Counted from the stretch's first letter, positions 28,155 to 38,333 are shown. The stretch: 60,207 nt of DNA from CAVPNY01 sp963706905 (GCA_963706905.1 CAVPNY010000003.1:1-60207); one strand, 5' to 3'. Program-made: numbers and translations. The notes: a model not told the origin generated them from the letters alone.

Positions 28155-28979
28155 TTATTCTTCCGGTTGCCCCTTGCGGGAACGAGCAAGCAAGCCGGCA
28201 AATACTCCCAGAACGACCCCGCCTAGCAGTAAAAGTCCTCCAGCAACTCCGAGCAGGAAGCTTCCTCCAGTACTTGACTGGCTGGGCTCGACTGCGATCG
28301 CCTGCGAACTGAGTTGGGCGCCAAAGTCCAGGTAGGTTTCTGCACCAGGATCGATGAACAGAGCATAATTTAGCAACGTGGTTGGGTTAAAGCCATCTGG
28401 AACAGCCACACTAATGTTATATTCACCTTCAGGAAAATCTGTGAAACAAGTTGGATCCAAACCAGCGAGAGTGGTTTCCGTCCGTGAAACCTGGCCGGAG
28501 CGGTCAGTGATGCTGATCGCTGCACCCGGAATTGACACTTCATTTTCCTGGCGAATTGCGTCGCCGTTCTCATCATTGTAGACCAGGACACACAAGCTAC
28601 CAGAACCGGGCTGCGGAGTGGGGGTGGGCAATCGCGGGGCGGCGGTCGGGCTGGGTCCCACCGTAGGGGTTACTTCGGAAGGTCCGCCAAAACCTAACAA
28701 AATCTCATTTCCAGGCACAAGTACGGTGTCCCGGGTTGCCGCGTTGACTTCCAGGAGTTGATCCAGATCAATGTCATAGATTGCGGCAATGCGCCACCAG
28801 GAATCATTTTCCTGGATAACGTAAACGATGCGCCCATCCGGGCCGGGGGTAGGCGTGGGAAAGGGGGTAAACTGCGCCAGAGGCGCGGCCACTGCAGGCC
28901 AGGTCAGGCTGAGCAAGAGGACTGCAATACCCGCTGCACAGATAACGAAAGCTATCATCTTCCAGAAACGTTTTTGCAT
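28155..28979 (-). CDS. Surface protein with LysM and SdrB-like domains
   Basis: About 274 residues. A signal segment (FVICAAGIAVLLLSLTWP) is followed by a Thr/Pro linker, then a LysM-like module, residues about 50-100 (YVIQENDSWWRIAAIYDIDL, then VPGNEILLGFGG), which could bind peptidoglycan or glycan. A second Thr/Pro linker leads to an SdrB/Cna-B-like beta domain (GSLCVLVYNDENGDAIRQEN), with FPEGEYNISVAVPDGF. A C-terminal membrane segment and basic tail (LLARSRKGQPEE) anchor it. The ATG at 28979 (MQKRFW) starts directly before the signal; 28988 is also open. Confidence 0.8.
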   Translation of the reverse strand: MQKRFWKMIAFVICAAGIAVLLLSLTWPAVAAPLAQFTPFPTPTPGPDGRIVYVIQENDSWWRIAAIYDIDLDQLLEVNAATRDTVLVPGNEILLGFGGPSEVTPTVGPSPTAAPRLPTPTPQPGSGSLCVLVYNDENGDAIRQENEVSIPGAAISITDRSGQVSRTETTLAGLDPTCFTDFPEGEYNISVAVPDGFNPTTLLNYALFIDPGAETYLDFGAQLSSQAIAVEPSQSSTGGSFLLGVAGGLLLLGGVVLGVFAGLLARSRKGQPEE

Positions 28980-29106
28980 AACCCGCATTATACATTAATA
29001 AGCGGGCGATAAAACCAATGGCTCTTTTTCAAAAGTGACTCGAATGGTGTGCTTGATGAGCCAGAAACATGCACAGGCGGCTGAGGTATAATCCTGGCGA
29101 ATCCTG

Positions 29107-30240
29107 ATGCCCAAGCAATCATTGAGATCCTCTAATACCCCAACAAACCACACTCCCGGATGGCAAATCGCTGGGTTGCGGATCTTGTACCTGTCTCTCT
29201 TTGGATTGCTGATCCTACTTGCTTGGCTTTACATCCTTCGCTTCCTCACAGAAGCAAATTCATCCGCCTGGGGAGCGGCAGGGGCGGTGGCGGTATTTGC
29301 TGCGCTGGCGATTGCCTGCGAACGCCTGCTGGGTTCTTTTCGGCTAAGCCTAGACTGGCGATATCGCCTGGCGCTAGTGATCCCGGTGGTAATCGGCTTG
29401 AGTAGCTGGCTGGCCATTCATGCAACGCAATCTGATCCATTGGTCTTGCTCTGGCTCCTGGCAACGCTGAGCGGAACATTTATAGGTTGTCTGATCGCCA
29501 CCTACATCAACGAAGGGATTTGGGAGAACAACTCGCCGCCATCGGAGCAAGTCAAAGAAGAAGTGTTGAACAGGCACCAGGAGGTAATCGGCCAACCATC
29601 CAATACACCCCGGCTTAAACGGATGTTTGATATTAGCCTTGCCCTGGGAGGGCTCCTGCTGTCCGCTCCAATCTGGTTTCTAAGCCTATTGATGATCTGG
29701 TTCGAAAGCCCTGGGCCGCTGCTCTTTGTAAAGAATTCCGTAGGCAAGGGCGGGGTTAACTTTCACCAGTTCAAGCTTCGCACAATGGTGCGCGGCGCGG
29801 AGGATAACACCGGCCCTGTCTTAGCCAGCCAGGTAGATGAGCGTGTCTTATTGATTGGACGGGTGCTTCGTAAAACTGCACTGGATGAGCTGCCACAATT
29901 GATCAACATTCTGATTGGGGAGATGAGCTTTGTCGGACCCCGTCCACAGCGCACTGTGCTGGTGCATGGTTATCTTGAAAGAATGCCTGAATACGCCGAA
30001 CGTCACCGGGTATTGCCCGGGCTGTCTGGACTGGCTCAGGTGGCTGGCGACTATTATCTGACCCCCAGACAGAAGCTGCGTTTCGACCGCCTGTACATTC
30101 AGCACACCAGCCTGGGCTTTGACCTCAAACTGCTATTCCTGGCCTTTCTAATCACCTTCTGGTATCGCTGGCAAAAAGCATGGGACGGGCGGCTGCCTCA
30201 CAAGCTGTTGCGATTCGGTTACAGGAGCCGCAAAACCTGA
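29107..30240 (+). CDS. Polyprenyl-phosphate sugar-1-phosphate transferase (WcaJ/EpsE-like)
   Basis: 377 residues. Membrane segments fill the first 150 residues. From about residue 172 the bacterial sugar-transferase domain begins: PRLKRMFDISLALGGLLLSA, with a reentrant helix, FESPGPLLFVKNSVGKGGVN and FHQFKLRTMV. LRKTALDELPQLINILIGEM with SFVGPRPQR is the catalytic signature (DE and PRP motifs). It transfers a phosphosugar from a nucleotide donor to undecaprenyl phosphate, starting exopolysaccharide or O-antigen-like repeat units. The nearby flippase supports this. Confidence 0.9.
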   Translation: MPKQSLRSSNTPTNHTPGWQIAGLRILYLSLFGLLILLAWLYILRFLTEANSSAWGAAGAVAVFAALAIACERLLGSFRLSLDWRYRLALVIPVVIGLSSWLAIHATQSDPLVLLWLLATLSGTFIGCLIATYINEGIWENNSPPSEQVKEEVLNRHQEVIGQPSNTPRLKRMFDISLALGGLLLSAPIWFLSLLMIWFESPGPLLFVKNSVGKGGVNFHQFKLRTMVRGAEDNTGPVLASQVDERVLLIGRVLRKTALDELPQLINILIGEMSFVGPRPQRTVLVHGYLERMPEYAERHRVLPGLSGLAQVAGDYYLTPRQKLRFDRLYIQHTSLGFDLKLLFLAFLITFWYRWQKAWDGRLPHKLLRFGYRSRKT

Positions 30241-30243
30241 CCT

Positions 30244-31524
30244 CTAAACATCCTTGTAAACCAACCGCCAGGTCCACCATAGAATCAGGCTGACAACGAA
30301 GGCGTTCAGAGCCTGGCCGGCAATCGTTCCATATACCCCCCAGCGCAAGATCATCCCTATCCCCGCCGTAAACATGAGAGCAATCGCAACCAGGTTGGCA
30401 ATGAAAATTGGTCGTGAGAGGCGAGCCGCTTTGAATATGGACTGCAACGGCCAATAAGAGAACCATAGGGCATAGAAAAGTGCCATTAATATCATGGCGT
30501 TGCTATAAGCCAGGTAGGTTTCCCCATATAAAAGGTTTAGAAGTTGCTCCGAGAAAATAACCGATACCGCCAGGATGACGAGTATCGGGATGCCAGCCGC
30601 CAAATAGATCAGTCGCAGCGATCGAGTGAGCGCACGCCGGCCACTTTGCTCATACAGGTTCGCGGTATGCGGCGTCAGGAAAGTATCGGTGGCGCGCAGC
30701 AGCAGATGCACCGGAGCTACCAGATTCTGCAAAGCACGGTATGCACCTGCCGCTGCAAAGCTAACCAATCCTGCGGTTAACACCGGATAAAATTCAACAG
30801 CGATCCAGTTCGCTATAGAGCCTCCCATCGCCCAGCGTCCAAAATTCCAGTTGCGCTTCCAGGTTTCACCCAGGCCTGATAGATCCCGAGTTCAGGAATG
30901 GCGCGTAAACCAAACTCCAGGCACGCAGGCCACCAGTGAACCCCAGGCGATGGCCGCCAACCCACTGATTCCAGTCAGTTTCCCCTGGGATGCCCAATAG
31001 ATCATCAAAGCCAGGCGCACCCCATTTGCCAGGAGGGTGTTCAGCACAGCATTGAAGATCTCCCCGCGTGTGTAGAGCATGCGCCGTAGATATTCCTGCA
31101 TCTGCCACCAGAAGAAAGCAAACCATAATGAAAAAAGGGTCGGTCCAGCGACATCATTCCCGGTGGCGGTTAAAATCCATCCAACAGCAGCCACAATCAC
31201 AGCAGAAACGACAGCCAGCAGAACCTGAATGATACTGGTGGCGGTAGCGTAACGCCTATATTCTTTATCCGCCAAACCAGCCCCAAAGACATTGAGTGGC
31301 TGAATGGCAATCCCCTCTTGAATCGCGCGCACCAGACGCAAAGCAACAAACCCTACGCCATAAACTCCTAACTCGGTCGGGGAGATATTGCGTGCCAGGA
31401 TAATGGTAGCCAAAAAGTTGGACAGGCTGATAGCACCCTGGTCAATTGCAGCGAGATAACCTTGTCGGGCACCGCGGCCTGTCAATAAAGCACGCATTGA
31501 TTCGAGCGACGTTCTTGCGGTCAT
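30244..31524 (-). CDS. Wzx-like polysaccharide flippase (one frameshift)
   Basis: About 425 residues across one shift between 30840 and 30895. Twelve or more hydrophobic segments are visible. The N-terminal pattern GYLAAIDQGAISLSNFLATI then LARNISPTELGVYGVGF is typical of MATE/MOP-superfamily oligosaccharide exporters. The second half includes YPVLTAGLVSFAAAGAYRAL and SYWPLQSIFKAARLSRPIFI. It flips lipid-linked glycan units made by the adjacent transferases. It converges on the sugar-phosphate transferase gene (3 bp between stops). Function is from fold and context; the substrate is unknown. Confidence 0.8.
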
Positions 31525-31557
31525 GGAATTAGGTGGTTGAACGCGGCCGAAGGAAAG

Positions 31558-32424
31558 TTATTTATTTACTTCCCCTCGTTCTCTTAAGATCCGGCCCAAT
31601 TCCCTTTCCACCAACGCAGTGCGCTCATCGCGCAGTAGCGGCAGACGAGTGCGAGTGCGGTGCAACTGGTTAAGATCGATCTCTGCTAAAGTCAGCGCTT
31701 CTTCATGGTAAGGACCACATGCAAGCAGTTCACCATCCGGGTCAAAGAGAGTCGAGCCCCCCCAGAAATTCAGGCCATCTTCGTAGCCCACTCGGTTGGC
31801 ATGGGCTACAAAGGTGGTAAACAGGCTGGCATAAGCCCGATTGATATGCTCCACCCAGCGAGCTGACCCAAGCTGAGGCTCTAAATTGAGACCACGACCG
31901 GGCGAGGCAGAGGTAAACAGGAACACGTCTGCCCCGTCGAGCCACAACAGATAGGGCGGTGAGGCATGCCAGAAATCCTCACAGATCAGAATGCCCACCC
32001 GGCCAAAGCGGGTGTCGAAAGCGCGAATTTGGTCGCCCCAGGCGAAGAAGCGCCCCTCATCGAACAAGCCATAGGTTGGCAAGTAGACTTTGTGGTGGAT
32101 GTGGAGTAATTCCCCAGCTGACAGGTAAGCAGAGGAGATAAAAAAGCGGTGGCGATTGTCCTCATCGACAAAACCCACAACCAAGTCAAGGTCTTTGCTC
32201 AATTGGAAAAGGTGTTTGAAGACTGGATCGTCTGGAGAAGGATGGTGGGAGACAGTGGTCGCCAGATCCTGGAGGACATAGCCAGTCAACGAGAGTTCAG
32301 GAAAGACCAGCAGATCAGCGCCGCCAGCGCGGGCTTGCTCAACGAGATTGATATGTTTTTCCAGATTGGCCTGAACATCTCCTAGTCGGGTGTTTATTTG
32401 AGCCAGGGCGATGGTGAATTTCAT
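31558..32424 (-). CDS. Carbon-nitrogen hydrolase (nitrilase superfamily)
   Basis: 288 residues of the nitrilase fold. All three catalytic residues are present: Glu in LLVFPELSLTGYVLQD, Lys in HHKVYLPTYGLFDEGR, and Cys in VGILICEDFWHASPP. These segments resemble the glutaminase domain of glutamine-dependent NAD synthetase, but the synthetase domain is missing, so it is a stand-alone amidase of unknown substrate. VGFVDEDNRHRFFISSAYL lies between Glu and Lys as expected. Cytosolic. It lies 33 bp downstream-to-upstream of the flippase on the same strand. Confidence 0.88.
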   Translation of the reverse strand: MKFTIALAQINTRLGDVQANLEKHINLVEQARAGGADLLVFPELSLTGYVLQDLATTVSHHPSPDDPVFKHLFQLSKDLDLVVGFVDEDNRHRFFISSAYLSAGELLHIHHKVYLPTYGLFDEGRFFAWGDQIRAFDTRFGRVGILICEDFWHASPPYLLWLDGADVFLFTSASPGRGLNLEPQLGSARWVEHINRAYASLFTTFVAHANRVGYEDGLNFWGGSTLFDPDGELLACGPYHEEALTLAEIDLNQLHRTRTRLPLLRDERTALVERELGRILRERGEVNK

Positions 32425-32575
32425 GTAAGGTGCCTCGAAGGCCGTTCAGGATAGGTTTTGGAAAACCGTAAAACGGGTTAATCATACCATGCTGAATTCG
32501 TGATCGATCTCGAAGATAGCAAAGAACAATGCAGATACGATGTATAATGGATTCTATCGGAAGGAAGGAGCACTT

Positions 32576-33172
32576 ATGGTTGAATTGATCCTCTTAAATC
32601 CGAATGTGGCTTATCTCTTACTGGTTGGGGGAGCAATGCTGGCTATCTTGGCTGTCCTAAGTCCCGGGACGGGCCTGCTGGAAGCCGCTGCGTTCATCAT
32701 GCTGCTCCTGGCCGGTTATGCCATATACAACTTGCCGATTAACTATTGGGCGCTGGGCCTCCTGATGTTCGGCGTGATCCCGTTTCTATTTGCCTTACGA
32801 AAGTCCGGCAATCTCATTTACCTGGGCATCTCAATCCTGGCCTTGGTGATAGGCTCGATCTTCCTTTTCCAGGGCCAGGGCTTGCGACCGGCAGTGAGCC
32901 CACCGCTGGCAATAGCAGTTTCAACGCTCTCAGCTGGTTTTCTCTGGTTTATCGGTCGGAAAGTGCTCGAGGTAGGGAGTATCCGACCGACACATGATTT
33001 GGCAGCGCTGGTTGGAACCATTGGCGAAGCTAAAACCGAGATTTTCACCGAAGGCTCGGTGCAAGTCGCCGGGGAGCTGTGGGCGGCACGTAGTCAGCAA
33101 CCCATACCCGACGGATCAAAGGTGCGTGTCACCGGTCGGGAAGGATTCATTCTGGAAGTTGAGAAAGTATAA
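32576..33172 (+). CDS. NfeD-like membrane protein
   Basis: About 198 residues of the short NfeD type, without the ClpP-like protease domain of long NfeD. Four membrane segments (YLLLVGGAMLAILAVLSPGT; LEAAAFIMLLLAGYAIYNL; others) precede a C-terminal OB-fold, LVGTIGEAKTEIFTEGSVQV then ELWAARSQQPI and GSKVRVTGREGFILEVE. The ATG at 32576 follows GGAAGGAGC. NfeD proteins act with SPFH proteins in membrane microdomains, and an SPFH gene starts 16 bp downstream, so this is a classic pair. Confidence 0.9.
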   Translation: MVELILLNPNVAYLLLVGGAMLAILAVLSPGTGLLEAAAFIMLLLAGYAIYNLPINYWALGLLMFGVIPFLFALRKSGNLIYLGISILALVIGSIFLFQGQGLRPAVSPPLAIAVSTLSAGFLWFIGRKVLEVGSIRPTHDLAALVGTIGEAKTEIFTEGSVQVAGELWAARSQQPIPDGSKVRVTGREGFILEVEKV

Positions 33173-33188
33173 GTAAAGGAGGCATTTC

Positions 33189-34085
33189 ATGGAAAGTACT
33201 ACTATTGCCTTATGCCTGGTAGGCTTTGTCGTCCTGGTCGTGCTGGCATTGCTCGCCTCAGCGATCCGAGTAGTGCCTGAGTACCAGCGACTGGTGGTTT
33301 TCCGGCTGGGGCGCTGTATAGGGGAAAAAGGACCAGGGATTGTGTTCCTGATCCCGTTTGTTGATCGCGCCACCAAGGTAGACCTGCGCGAGCAGGTGCG
33401 TGAAATCCCACACCAGACCTCAATCACCAAGGATAACGCGGGCATCTCGGTCGATTTCCTGTGGTACTACAAAGTGCTTGATGCAAGCGAGAGCGTTTTA
33501 CAGGTTGGAAACTTCGAAACAGCTGCCCAGGGCATGGCCACCACCACCTTGCGCGCAGTGATCGGAAGCATCATCCTGGACGACGTGCTCTCGGAACGCG
33601 AGCATATTAACAATATGCTGCGCACCCGCCTGGATGAAGTCACCGAGCGCTGGGGCGTAAAAGTCACCAACGTCGAGATCCGCGAGATTATCCCGCCGCG
33701 CGAAGTCCAGGATGCTATGAACCGCCAGATGTCGGCGGAGCGCCTGCGCCGCGCAGTGGTCACCGAATCGACTGGCGCGCGGGAGGCACAGATCAACGTG
33801 GCCGATGGCGACCGCCAGGGCAATATCCTGCGGGCAGAAGGCGAAAAACAGGCTGCCATCCTGAGAGCAGAGGGCGAGAAACAGGCCCAATTGCTGAAGG
33901 CGGAGGGTTTTTCGGCCGCGCTCAACCAGATCTTCTCCGTCGCCCAGACGGTCGATCCCAAGACGATGACCCTGCAGTATTTCGAGACGCTCAAGGCGCT
34001 CGGGACCAGCCCGGCTACCAAATACATCTTCCCGCTCGAATTCACCAGCATGCTGGAAACCTTCATCAAGAGCCGTGAGGGCTAA
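33189..34085 (+). CDS. SPFH-domain protein (stomatin/slipin type)
   Basis: 298 residues. One N-terminal hydrophobic hairpin (LVGFVVLVVLALLASAIRVV) anchors it. The SPFH/PHB domain follows: VPEYQRLVVFRLGRCIGEKG, FLIPFVDRATKVDLREQV, and VTNVEIREIIPPREVQDAMN. A coiled-coil tail repeats ILRAEGEKQAAILRAEGEKQ, near-identical heptad-like blocks. Such proteins form large membrane-bound oligomers and partner with NfeD, encoded just upstream. AAAGGAGGC precedes the ATG. Length is standard for slipins. Confidence 0.92.
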   Translation: MESTTIALCLVGFVVLVVLALLASAIRVVPEYQRLVVFRLGRCIGEKGPGIVFLIPFVDRATKVDLREQVREIPHQTSITKDNAGISVDFLWYYKVLDASESVLQVGNFETAAQGMATTTLRAVIGSIILDDVLSEREHINNMLRTRLDEVTERWGVKVTNVEIREIIPPREVQDAMNRQMSAERLRRAVVTESTGAREAQINVADGDRQGNILRAEGEKQAAILRAEGEKQAQLLKAEGFSAALNQIFSVAQTVDPKTMTLQYFETLKALGTSPATKYIFPLEFTSMLETFIKSREG

Positions 34086-34093
34086 ACGCGCAA

Positions 34094-34573
34094 ATGGAAT
34101 CTACTGCGGCTATCTCAGATAGCCGGGCTATCATCGAACCGGCTACATGGCGCGATCTAAACGGTCTGCGCCACCTGGAGCAAATCTGCTTCCCGCAGGA
34201 CGCATGGCCGCTGTGGGATCTAATTGGCGTGCTGACTTTTAGCAACGTGTTCCGGATTAAGGCAACCGCGAATGGTCAAATGGTCGCCTTCATCGCCGCT
34301 GATCTCCACCGCTCGGAAAACCTGGCCTGGATCGCTACGGTGGGTGTCCTACCCGAATACCGTCGGCAGGGTATAGGCAGCGCCTTACTGATCGCAGTCG
34401 AGGAACAAATTGGCATGTCAAGCATCCGCTTGAGCGTGCGTGTTTCCAACCGACCAGCCTTGAATCTCTACGACCGGCTGGGCTATCACCGCTACGGCAC
34501 CTGGCCGCACTATTATGCAGATGGTGAAGACGCCCTGGTCTTAGAAAAAAACCTCAAGGGGATTGGGCAATAA
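34094..34573 (+). CDS. GNAT acetyltransferase (RimI-like)
   Basis: 159 residues with the GNAT fold. The acetyl-CoA pyrophosphate loop is seen in VLPEYRRQGIGSALLIAVEE (Q/RxxGxG/A). The C-terminal IRLSVRVSNRPALNLYDRLG and YHRYGTWPHYYADGEDALVL resemble RimI and other N-alpha or small-molecule acetyltransferases. Substrate unknown. It starts 8 bp after the SPFH gene and ends 11 bp before RNase D, so it is in the same transcription unit. Cytosolic. Confidence 0.85.
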   Translation: MESTAAISDSRAIIEPATWRDLNGLRHLEQICFPQDAWPLWDLIGVLTFSNVFRIKATANGQMVAFIAADLHRSENLAWIATVGVLPEYRRQGIGSALLIAVEEQIGMSSIRLSVRVSNRPALNLYDRLGYHRYGTWPHYYADGEDALVLEKNLKGIGQ

Positions 34574-34584
34574 ACCCTGGGCAC

Positions 34585-35718
34585 ATGCATACTGGCCAAT
34601 CTCACAGCCCGAACCTGATTACCCGGCAAGCAAACCTGCGCCAGGTGTCTGAGCGCCTGGCTGAGGAATCTTTACTGGCTGTTGACACCGAGTCCAACAG
34701 CCTGTTCGCTTACCAGGAACAGGTATGCTTGATTCAGTTCTCTACCGCTCAGGAAGATTTTCTGATCGATCCCCTGGCATTGAATGATCTGTCGCCGCTA
34801 GCGCCGATATTTGCTGACCCCAAGATCGAGAAAATCTTCCATGCCGCTGAGTATGATCTGATATCCATGAAGCGCGATTTTGGCTTCAGCTTTTCCAATC
34901 TGTTCGACACCATGGTGGCCGCGCGCATCCTGGGATGGGATGAGGTTGGCCTGGGCTCCATCCTGAAAGCTGAGTTCGGTGTCCAGTTAGATAAGCGTTA
35001 CCAACGCGCCAACTGGGGAAAGCGCCCCTTGCAAGCCGACATGATAAACTATGCCAGCCTGGATAGCCATTACCTGATCCCGCTGCGTTACCGTCTCAAA
35101 TCCGAACTAAAATCCAAAGGTCGCTGGCAGCTGGCTGAGGGCGATTTTAACCGGTTGCGCTTTGTAAATGGCCGGGATCCGAACGACCATCCGGAAGCTT
35201 GCTGGCGGGTGCGAGGGGCATTTGACATCTCGCCCGCGCAGGCAGCCATCCTACAAGAATTATGCAATTATCGGGAACAAGTAGCCCGATCGATTAACCA
35301 ACCCGTGTTCAAAGTACTCAGTGACCAAACGTTGCTGACAGTGGCAGTCGCTGCCCCGACCAATCTGGAAGGATTGCAAGGGTCCATCCGTTTGAGCTCC
35401 AAGCAGTTCGAGCGATATGGCGAGGGTCTGGTGGGCGCCGTGCAGCGCGGTTTACGGGCTGAACCACTCAAGCCACCTCGCCAGCCGCGCCCTGACGAAG
35501 CCTATCTGGCTCGCCTGGAGGCGCTGCGCGAGTGGCGCAAGCACACCGGACAGCGGTTAGGCGTCAACTCGGACGTGATTTTACCGCGCGACCTGCTCAA
35601 CGCGCTGGCCTCGATCAACCGACCAACCTGGGCCGAATTGAAGGCTATCCTGACCCAGACGCCTTATCGCCTGGAACAATTCGGCGGCGAGATCCTGGCG
35701 GTGCTGGAGAACAGCTAA
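34585..35718 (+). CDS. rnd: Ribonuclease D-like 3'-5' exonuclease
   Basis: 377 residues. DEDDy exonuclease motifs in order: LLAVDTESNSLFAYQEQVCL (Exo I, Asp and Glu), FHAAEYDLISMKRDFG (Exo II, Asp), and DMINYASLDSHYLIPLRYRL (Exo III, Tyr and Asp). One HRDC domain follows (AILQELCNYREQVARSINQP) and probably a second (RLEALREWRKHTGQRLGV). RNase D trims tRNA 3' ends and other stable RNAs. It precedes another RNase (beta-CASP) by 64 bp. The length matches the family. Active residues look complete. Confidence 0.92.
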   Translation: MHTGQSHSPNLITRQANLRQVSERLAEESLLAVDTESNSLFAYQEQVCLIQFSTAQEDFLIDPLALNDLSPLAPIFADPKIEKIFHAAEYDLISMKRDFGFSFSNLFDTMVAARILGWDEVGLGSILKAEFGVQLDKRYQRANWGKRPLQADMINYASLDSHYLIPLRYRLKSELKSKGRWQLAEGDFNRLRFVNGRDPNDHPEACWRVRGAFDISPAQAAILQELCNYREQVARSINQPVFKVLSDQTLLTVAVAAPTNLEGLQGSIRLSSKQFERYGEGLVGAVQRGLRAEPLKPPRQPRPDEAYLARLEALREWRKHTGQRLGVNSDVILPRDLLNALASINRPTWAELKAILTQTPYRLEQFGGEILAVLENS

Positions 35719-35782
35719 CTCAAGCCACAAACCGTAGCGAAACAACACAGCTGATCACCAATAACATACAGGTGCAACCCAA

Positions 35783-37180
35783 ATGAAGATCCGATTTCAC
35801 GGCGCAGCGCGTACAGTAACCGGCTCGCAGCATTTGCTCGAGATCAATGGCAACAAGCTACTGCTGGAATGCGGCCTATTCCAGGGACCCCGCCAAGAAA
35901 CCTACGAACGCAACCGTTCTTTTCCATTTAACCCGGCGGAGATCGACGCGGTGATTTTGTCGCACGCGCATATCGATCACAGCGGGAACCTGCCCCACCT
36001 GGTCAAGAAGGGCTATCGCGGTCCCATCTACACCACGCATGCCACGGCTCACCTGGCCAACCTGATGCTGCTCGACTCGGGTAATATTCACGAATCAGAC
36101 GCCGATTTCGTCAACAAGAAACGCGCCCGGCGGGGCGAGCCGCCGATCCAGCCACTATACACGATGGAAGACGCGGCGCAGGTGGCGCAATATTTTGAGA
36201 GTGTTGATTATGATCAGGAATTCAAACCGCTACCGGGCGTATCCGCCGGCCTGGTGGACGCCGGGCATATCCTGGGCTCAGCAGCGGTGGCACTGGACAT
36301 CGACGAGGGCGGCCGGCGCACGCGGGTGTGGTTTTCGGGCGATATTGGTCGGCGTAATCTGCCCCTGATCCGCGACCCAATCTTGCCTGATGCAGCAGAT
36401 TACCTGATTATGGAATCCACTTACGGGGATAAAGCCCACCAGACGCCTCAGGCATCCTACGACGAGCTACGCCAGGCGGTAACCCGCACGGTGCAGCGCG
36501 GCGGCAAGGTGATCATACCGGCGTTCGCGGTTGGCCGCACACAAGAGATCGCTTACTCGCTGCACCAGATGATCGACCACGGCGAGATCCCAAGCATTCC
36601 AGTGGTGGTGGACAGCCCACTGGCCGTCAACGCGTCCGAGATCTTCCAGGCCCATCCCGAATGCATGGACCAGAATCACTGAACTTCTTGCGTAAAGACC
36701 TGCACAAATCCGTGTTAGGCTTCGGGCTGGTGACTTATGTGCGCTCGGTCGAGCAGTCCAAGGCGCTTAACGATAATCACTCCCCAATGGTGATCATCTC
36801 GGCCTCGGGGATGGCTGAAACCGGGCGCATCTTACACCACCTGCGCAACAATATTGAGAATCCGCGCAATACGGTGCTGATTGTCTCCTGGCAAGCGCCC
36901 TACACGTTAGGCCGCCGCCTGGCTGATCGCGACGCGCAGGTCAAGATCTTCGGGGAGACTATACGACCGGCGGGCAGAAGTGGTCACTATCGGCGGTTAC
37001 TCAGCCCACGCCGGGCAACCCGCCCTGGTGGAATATGCCCAGGCAGTCAAAGAACAGGTCAAGCAAGTTTTCCTGGTACATGGGGAACCCGACGCGGCGC
37101 AAGCCTTAATGGAAAAACTGGCGCAGGCAGGCATCACCAGTGTTTCCTATCCGGAACTACACTCGAGCGTAGAGATCTAG
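35783..37180 (+). CDS. Beta-CASP metallo-beta-lactamase RNase (two frameshifts)
   Basis: About 465 residues across shifts near 36665 and 36968. The MBL core has IRFHGAARTVTGSQHLLEIN, the zinc motif LSHAHIDHSGNLPHL, the later HILGSAAVALD and VWFSGDIGRR. The beta-CASP insert shows FAVGRTQEIAYSLHQMIDHG and SASGMAETGRILHHLRNN. The RMMBL tail has IGGYSAHAGQPALVEYA and FLVHGEPDAAQALMEKL. This is the CPSF73/YsiA-like RNA-processing nuclease class. All metal ligands remain, so the breaks are likely sequence errors. It follows RNase D, suggesting an RNA maturation operon. Cytosolic. Confidence 0.88.
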
Positions 37181-37183
37181 GCT

Positions 37184-37918
37184 TTGCAATTGTCTTCCCC
37201 AACTTCTCGCTGGCCGTGGCTCATGCTCCCGGCCCGCATGCTGTTGTTCATCGCCTTTCAAGCTCTATTTGCCGCCGGATACCTGCTGGCGGGCTCTTCC
37301 GCTGCCTGGGAGAGCGCGGCCAACTGGTGGCCGATAACCGTCACCCTGGCGAACCTGGCCTGCATAGCCCTGTTGATCTGGTTGTACAAAGGGGAAGGTA
37401 AGCGCTACTGGGATATTTTTCGGATTCAACGTTCATCGATCAAGAGCGATTTGCTCGTCATGCTTGGCACGGTCATTCTTTTTGGCCCAGTAGCCTATTT
37501 GCCGAATACATTGATTGCTGCCCAGCTGTTTGGGGATGCAGCAACTCCAATGGAGATGTTCATCCGACCGCTTCCAATATGGGCAGTCTTGATCAGCCTG
37601 GTCATCTAGCCAGTCACCCAAGGCCTGGCCGAACTCCCCACCTATTTTGCGTATGCGATGCCACGTCTGGAAGAAAGAACCGGTTCCCCCTGGCTGGCAG
37701 TTTCGCTGGCCTCTTTCTTCCTGGCGGCTCAACATCTGGCTATGCCGCTGCTCCTGGATCTGCGCTTCATGTCATGGAGATTGCTGATGTTCCTGCCGTT
37801 TGCTTTGATGGTCGGCATTCTCCTACACTGGCGTCCACGGCTGCTGCCATATATGATCATTGTGCACATCTTGATCGACGCGGCAACGGCAGCGTCTCTG
37901 TTCAGTGCGGCGTATTGA
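37184..37918 (+). CDS. CPBP-family intramembrane protein, interrupted by in-frame TAG
   Basis: About 244 residues if the TAG at 37607-37609 is read through. Six or more membrane segments (LMLPARMLLFIAFQALFAAG; LVMLGTVILFGPVAYLPNT; LLDLRFMSWRLLMFLPFALM). The CPBP motif region spans the stop: GLAELPTYFAYAMPRLEER resembles the EExxxR block with one Glu replaced, then SFFLAAQHLAMPLL has the His of the second motif and MIIVHILIDAA the third. A tryptophan codon (TGG to TAG) is the likely original. It could be an Abi/CPBP membrane protease or a degenerate relative. Confidence 0.65.
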
Positions 37919-37958
37919 TTACCCACCCTGCGTAAGAAACTAAGAAGCGGGCAGCGAC

Positions 37959-38333
37959 TTATTCCCCCTGGTAGGCGTGGTGCAAGCCCTGGTCGTCTTC
38001 TTCCTGCAAGGCAGTTGTCATCTCACCGATCATCGGCACACCGTGGCGGTACTGGAAGGGCCACATACTGCGCAGGTGGAAGAAGGCCACCCGGTCTCCG
38101 TCCTGGAGAGGGTGCTGCAGGTCCGGCTGCACGCCCGGCATGGCGGAGAGCTCGCCGTTGATGAAGGTGATGCCGCGCGCCTCGGTCGGCATGCCCAGAG
38201 CCGACAGCAGGTCAGCTACTGTACTGCCTTCCGGCAGGCTGACTTGCAGGTTAGCGTGTGAAGGCTGGGCTGCTGAGCCGCCGAAGCAAGCCAGGTCCCC
38301 ATATAACCAGGTATCGATACGCAACTCTTTCAC
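37959..38333 (-). CDS. MoaD/ThiS-like beta-grasp protein
   Basis: 124 residues with a ubiquitin-like fold: LQVSLPEGSTVADLLSALGM, RGITFINGELSAMPG and HPLQDGDRVAFFHL. MoaD and ThiS proteins normally end in Gly-Gly for thiocarboxylation. Here the fold is followed by about 35 extra residues (MWPFQYRHGVPMIGEMTTAL) and ends HHAYQGE, so it cannot donate sulfur in the standard way unless processed. The GTG start directly follows the TGA of the radical SAM-MoaD gene, with GGAGGAGG ahead. It probably serves the tungsten enzyme encoded upstream. Confidence 0.75.
   Translation of the reverse strand: MKELRIDTWLYGDLACFGGSAAQPSHANLQVSLPEGSTVADLLSALGMPTEARGITFINGELSAMPGVQPDLQHPLQDGDRVAFFHLRSMWPFQYRHGVPMIGEMTTALQEEDDQGLHHAYQGE

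Noticed and set aside
37607..37609. In-frame TAG in the CPBP gene as possible pyrrolysine
   Set aside because: The surrounding residues suggest a tryptophan codon changed by one base. There is no pyl gene in view and the protein family does not use pyrrolysine.
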